A DNA stretch of 64,000 nucleotides. Origin: Megamerina dolium. Taxonomy: Eukaryota; Arthropoda; Insecta; Diptera; Megamerinidae. The position numbers and the translations under genes were made by a program. Every line of letters begins with the position of its first letter. The stretch's first letter is position 1. The DNA lies in contig OY978526.1 in the NCBI GenBank assembly GCA_963854835.1, positions 47,777,640 to 47,841,639 of the forward strand, written 5' to 3'. Positions 56,062 through 64,000 of this stretch are shown one piece after another. The notes under the pieces were generated by a model. The model worked only from the letters and a program-made list of their open reading frames with translations. It had not been told where the DNA came from and searched no databases.

Positions 56062-56108
56062 TATAAAATTAAGTGTCGATTAATTTTTGGCAACAGTTTT
56101 TTTCAGTT
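56062..56108 (+). promoter_or_regulatory. Putative core promoter (TATA box and initiator)
   Basis: TATAAAA at 56062-56068 and an arthropod initiator-like TCAGTT at 56103-56108, about 55 bp before the start codon. The TATA-to-initiator spacing (about 41 bp) is longer than usual, so the start site may lie nearer 56092. Confidence 0.5.
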
Positions 56109-56159
56109 AGTCGAACACATTGAAAGGAGAGTGATATATCAAAAAGTACGCAGTGAAAA

Positions 56160-56710
56160 ATGATTAAAGGTGTGTTGTTGGTATAAAAAGTTGATTACAA
56201 TACAATAATTCTTATCATTCATTCCCTCCGTACACAGTTCTAATAATTACTGCATCCATAGCAATCGTAAGCGGTGCTACGAGTATATTCCCCATACGTA
56301 AAGACGATCATGTAGTTGAAGGTTGTCGTTTCGAAAATGAATTATGGGGCTCTGAAGATGGCACCAAATTCTATTTCTGCATACCCGGTACCAATACCGC
56401 TATCGAACAAGAGTGTCCTGAAAATACATTCTTTGTGAAGAATAAAACTGCTTCTGGTTGCCTTCCGCTGACGAAAGTTGATTCAAATTGTGTATATAAG
56501 AGTACGGTAGGACCATGTACAGGTGAAAATTTAAAACAACCACAACCGAGTCTAACACCAACACAATATTATTTATGCACTGCCGGAAATGCTGTACCAT
56601 TGTTACTCTCATGTCCAGAGGGCAAAGCCTTTGTGAAACAAGACGGCTATTTAGGATGCTTCGATTGGGAGTTATGGCGTACAATACGTCAGTGTGTAAA
56701 TGAGAATTAA
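56160..56710 (+). CDS. Secreted chitin-binding (CBM14/peritrophin-A-like) protein, two exons
   Basis: Exon 1 is 56160-56169 (ATG ATT AAA G), the 68-bp intron 56170-56237 (GT...CAG) and exon 2 56238-56710, joining as a clean 160-residue frame. Residues 1-19 (KVLIITASIAIVSGATS after the start) are a signal peptide, visible only when the intron is removed. Two similar domains follow. Domain 1 runs EGC...FYFC...QEC...SGC...SNC and domain 2 GPC...YYLC...LSC...LGC...RQC. Spacings are C-18/19-C-11-C-14-C-9/11-C. The aromatic FYFC/YYLC is typical of CBM14. The second cysteine of the usual six is absent in both domains, while others are conserved. The likely role is extracellular chitin binding in cuticle, trachea or gut lining. 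It is the only convincing host gene here. Confidence 0.85.
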
Positions 56711-56883
56711 GAATTAAGTTATGTGAACTTGAAAACATGTAGAGCAAATATCATTGTGTTACATGAGTACTGGAAATTAATTCAAGTATTTTCATAAAGT
56801 AAACATAAATTATAAATAATAACAAAATCTCTTATCTAATTACATAGTATTGGTTTCCATCAAAGAATATTTGATTTGTTAAA

Positions 56884-56889
56884 AATAAA
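56884..56889 (+). terminator. Putative polyadenylation signal AATAAA
   Basis: AATAAA 174 bp after the CBM14 stop codon. No closer canonical hexamer was seen. Confidence 0.5.
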
Positions 56890-56899
56890 ATTTTTAAAT

Positions 56900-57555
56900 A
56901 CATTCAGCACTTGATTTATTGTTGTTAATTTTCCAAGTACTTGAATAAACATGTACTATTTACTGATAAGTAAGTGTGACATAAATATCACCAACTTGTT
57001 GACATCAACGTAGATGACGATAAAAAAATAACACTTTATATGTAATACTTCATTTAATTCCTTAAATCTTAATAATTTGTACTTATTTTGAATTCATTCT
57101 GATAGCACCTACAAATCTTACTTTGCCTTAGAATATAGTTTAAAAATAGCAAATTTAATTATACATTTAATCTATTTAATTTTCAATGCTGATACATCTA
57201 GTGGTAATAAATATGGATGTTATACTGGATAAAGGTAATGCTATTTGAATAGGTACATTAGGGTCAAATGTCCACCTCTTAATTGAGAGCTTACCTTGAG
57301 AGGATCTAGGCACTATTAACTTTTCTTTCGACCACGAAAAAAAAATACAAAACGTTTTTTCATCATAAGTAAGAACCATCCGCTTGCCGCTATATTTTGT
57401 TTTCATATGTCATCGTTGTCCAACGTCCCATTCGGATTTAGTAACACGAATTGCAGCCCTCAAATTCAATTTTTTCGAATTCGAACTGCTGCAATATTTA
57501 CGTAATGAAACGATTCAAAGGTTTCAAAAGTTTCAAAAATGTTTAAGGGTTTCTA
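56900..57555. other. Interval with one unassigned minus-strand frame
   Basis: Minus 57406-57176 reads KRMVLTYDEKTF and SIKRWTFDPNVPIQIALP. It could be a transposase scrap, but I cannot place it in a family. Confidence 0.35.
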
Positions 57556-57559
57556 AAAC

Positions 57560-59452
57560 AAAAAATCTCCTTACAGTCGGCTGGGGCCGACCAAATTATA
57601 CCCTGCATATGTAGAGGTATATATAAAAAGTTTCCTCGTATATCCATCCTTTTCTTCCACTACTTTGTATAGGACCTACATTAAGAAGCAGGCGTACCTC
57701 ACCAATTTTGGAGGATCAGGCGTATTAATTAGTAAGTTATGGGTGTTTTAATGTTTAAGATAAATCCGAGACTTTGTACGGAAGCTCTCTCTTTCTGGTA
57801 TATCTAATTAATTTTTCAATATCAATCCACACCTTAAATTTGGTTGTCCTAGGCTAAATGGTTTGTAAGTTATGGAGCTTAAAAGTTTTAGTTTAATTCC
57901 CTCGACTTTGTATGGGAGACCTATGAAGGAGTGGGCGTGGCACACTGATTTTCTGCCAGATTATTTCCGACTACGATATTAATCCAAGTGTCAATTATGG
58001 TTATTTTAGGCAGGAGATTGCCGAAGTTACAGCTGTTTCAATTTAAAAGAATTTCAGTCATTTTGTATGGGGGCTGCAATAAACAGTGGGCATGGCGCGC
58101 AGATTTCCTATGAGCCTAGCTGCTCGTACAATACTTATCCATACCTTAAGTCCCGTTGTCCTACGCTAAATGGTTTGTAAGTTATGGAGCTTAAAAGTTT
58201 TAGTTTAATTCTCTTGAATTTGTATGGGAGACTCATGAAGGAGTAGGCGTGACACATTGATTTTCTGCCCGATTTTTGCCGACTACGATATTAATCTAAG
58301 TGTCAATTATGGTTATTGTAGGCAGAAGATTGCCGAAGTTACAGCTGTTTCAATTAAAAATTTGTATGGGGGCTACAATAAACAGTGAGCGTGGCGAGCA
58401 CATTTCAAGTGAGTCTAGTTGCTCGTACAATACTATTCCATGTCTTAAATCTCGTTTTCCTACGCTAACTGGTTTGTAAGTTATGGAGCTTAAAAGTTTT
58501 AGTTTAATTCCCTTGACTTTGTATGGGAGACTCATGAAGGAGTGGGCGTGGCACACTGATTTTCTGCCAGATTTTTGCCGACTACGATATTAATTTAAAT
58601 GTCAATTATGGTTATTCTAGACAGAAAATTGCCGAAGTTACAGCTGTTTCAATTTAAAATTTGTATGGGGGCTACGATAAACAGTGGGCGTGGTGCACCC
58701 ATTTTCTGTGAGCCTAGTTGCTCGTACAATACTAATCCACACCTTAAATCTCGTTATTCTACACTGAATAGTTTGCAAGTTATAACCGGTAACATTTTTT
58801 TTTAATTTCCGCAACTTTGTATGGGAGACCCAAGATCGAGTGGGCGTGGCACACTGCTTTTCTGCCATATTATTTTCAACTAGCATGTTAATTTAAGTGT
58901 CAATTATGGTTATTCTGGACAGAAGATTGTAGAAGTTACAGCAGTTTCAATTTAAAAGAAGTACAGACACTTTGTATGGGAGCTACGCTAAAAAGTAGGC
59001 GTGGCTCAACCACTTTTGGCGAGGTTATATAGTAGTATAATATAACTCTATGTGCCAAATATTGTTGTCCCAAGTGGTATACTATGTGAGTTATAGCAAG
59101 TTAAAAATTTTGAAAATTCCGAGGTTAGTCGCTTTGAATGCTTGGTGTGGGCGTGGCTATTGACCGATCATGCCCAATATCAATCCCCTCCGGGTCCTTG
59201 GATCATAGCTTACTTATGCCAAATGTCGTCGAAATAGCTCAATATTTACTCAAGTTATCGTGCGAACCAGCCAGGTGACAGACAGACAGACGGACGGACG
59301 GACGGACATCGTTAAATCGAAAATTTAAGCGACGCTGATCACGAATATATATCTATATCTATATCTCCGGAGATTCCTTCAAGTGGACACAAACATCTGA
59401 CCGAAATGAATATACCTTGCATATTGCATTATGCAGGATATAAAAATTAGAA
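57560..59452 (+). mobile_element. Mini-me-like repeat, longest copy
   Basis: Hairpin at 57576-57591 and end GCATTATGCAGGATATAAAA at 59433-59452. It has more alternating monomers than the 13553 copy; starts of TTTGTATGGGR occur near 57908, 58061, 58219, 58362, 58518, 58659, 58816 and 58971. The GTCY tract is at 59278-59308. No coding content. The upstream AAAAAATCTCC before the hairpin is shared with copy 1, so the true end lies a little before the hairpin. Confidence 0.85.
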
Positions 59453-59809
59453 GTTAGGAAGGGGTTATATCTCGAGTTACTGATTCCATAAGACAATTCA
59501 AAATCAGGACATCGATAAAGCCTGAAAGCAAAATATAGTGCTCATAGTAACGATATGCACTATAATTATTGCACTATAATTTTTTGGCCAAAGTTATGAT
59601 AAACCTCCAAAACAATTTTTTAAATTTATAATTAAAAAAAAAATATTAATTATTTGGAATTTTTTTCTTTTGCATTTGCAACGGATCAAACTAAACCAAA
59701 TCATGATGACAATGGCAAAAATGGTGAGAGTAGATTCGTCATACAGTGCCGCATGTTCCCATATAGTCCCTATAGACCACCAACTGCAAATAAATTAATT
59801 TCAAAATAC

Positions 59810-59985
<176 letters not shown>

Positions 59986-59999
59986 GATTATAAACTTTT

Positions 60000-60095
60000 T
60001 TTTTGCTTTTTGTTTTTGCCCAATATGAAAAAGCTGGTCTGGGCTTACATGTGGTTTCAATAAGACGGTGCCACATGCCACACAGCAGTGTAATA
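60000..60095 (+). mobile_element. Transposase scrap with [12 protein letters not shown] motif
   Basis: The short frame reads AYMWFQ, a stop, then DGATCHTAV. This is the second-catalytic-aspartate block of the same Tc1/mariner-superfamily group as 32930-33300. Nothing more remains before the SINE at 60134. Confidence 0.55.
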
Positions 60096-60133
60096 TCGAT
60101 TTTCAGCTTGATAAAGCTCAGAAAATCGATATT

Positions 60134-60990
<857 letters not shown>

Positions 60991-60991
60991 A

Positions 60992-62093
<1,102 letters not shown>

Positions 62094-62132
<39 letters not shown>
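62094..62132. repeat. (TA)n microsatellite
   Basis: About 20 TA units between the mini-me-like copy and a mariner 5' region. Confidence 0.95.
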
Positions 62133-62136
<4 letters not shown>

Positions 62137-62139
62137 TCG

Positions 62140-64000
<1,861 letters not shown>

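Noticed and set aside
56400..56747. 115-codon frame antisense to the CBM14 gene
   Set aside because: The sense strand has a signal peptide, an intron and two cysteine domains. The antisense has nothing recognisable.
57176..57406. Minus-strand frame with LTYDEKTF, considered as a transposase catalytic block
   Set aside because: A single DE-like motif without the other catalytic blocks or ends is not enough to assign a family.

Overview
This window looks like repeat-dense DNA from a higher dipteran, and a tephritid-type fruit fly is my best guess. The grounds are AT-rich eukaryotic DNA, insect transposon families, a short spliced cuticle/peritrophin-type gene with an arthropod-style promoter, and mini-me-like repeats ending in GTCY microsatellites. 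The species call is inference. I see no rRNA, CRISPR, bacterial operon or canonical tRNA gene.

Layout. 1-3000: remnants of an uncharacterised TE-type protein, a mariner, a Ty3/gypsy RT/RNase H piece and a LINE. 3000-9011: a LOA-like LINE (with RNase H) split by a tRNA-derived SINE, which was itself split by a Jockey LINE. 10255-13265: a decayed mariner and a second LOA-like LINE fragment. 13553-15125: an intact copy of a mini-me/Helentron-like repeat with a terminal hairpin, about 150-bp internal monomers and a GTCY tract. 15215-19720: a nearly complete Jockey LINE on the minus strand. 19770-23090: mariner deletion derivative, SINE, local tandem duplication and Tc1-like element. 23098-31160: another mini-me copy that received a SINE and a 6.2-kb BEL/Pao retrotransposon. 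The BEL pol gene was in turn interrupted by a 246-bp inverted-repeat element, and the mini-me TA tract grew to about 150 bp. 31700-43000: two TIR elements, Tigger/pogo and Harbinger remnants, a SINE and two IR/DR Tc1-like elements. 43640-51725: an RTE-like LINE interrupted by two LOA-like LINEs. 52196-53285: a young 5'-truncated RTE-like LINE. 56062-56890: the only convincing host gene, a two-exon secreted CBM14 (chitin-binding) protein. 57560-63421: more mini-me and mariner material truncated by long (TA)n arrays.

The window is mainly a record of successive transposition. Target-site duplications let several nesting orders be read directly. No element seems fully competent as it stands: the Jockey copy carries two frameshifts and a nonsense codon, the BEL copy carries an insertion and a 1-base frameshift, and the DNA transposons carry stops, frameshifts or deletions. 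The sequences closest to undescribed are the 246-bp element in BEL pol, the 510-bp TIR element at 31731-32240 and the hairpin-ended dimeric repeat family.
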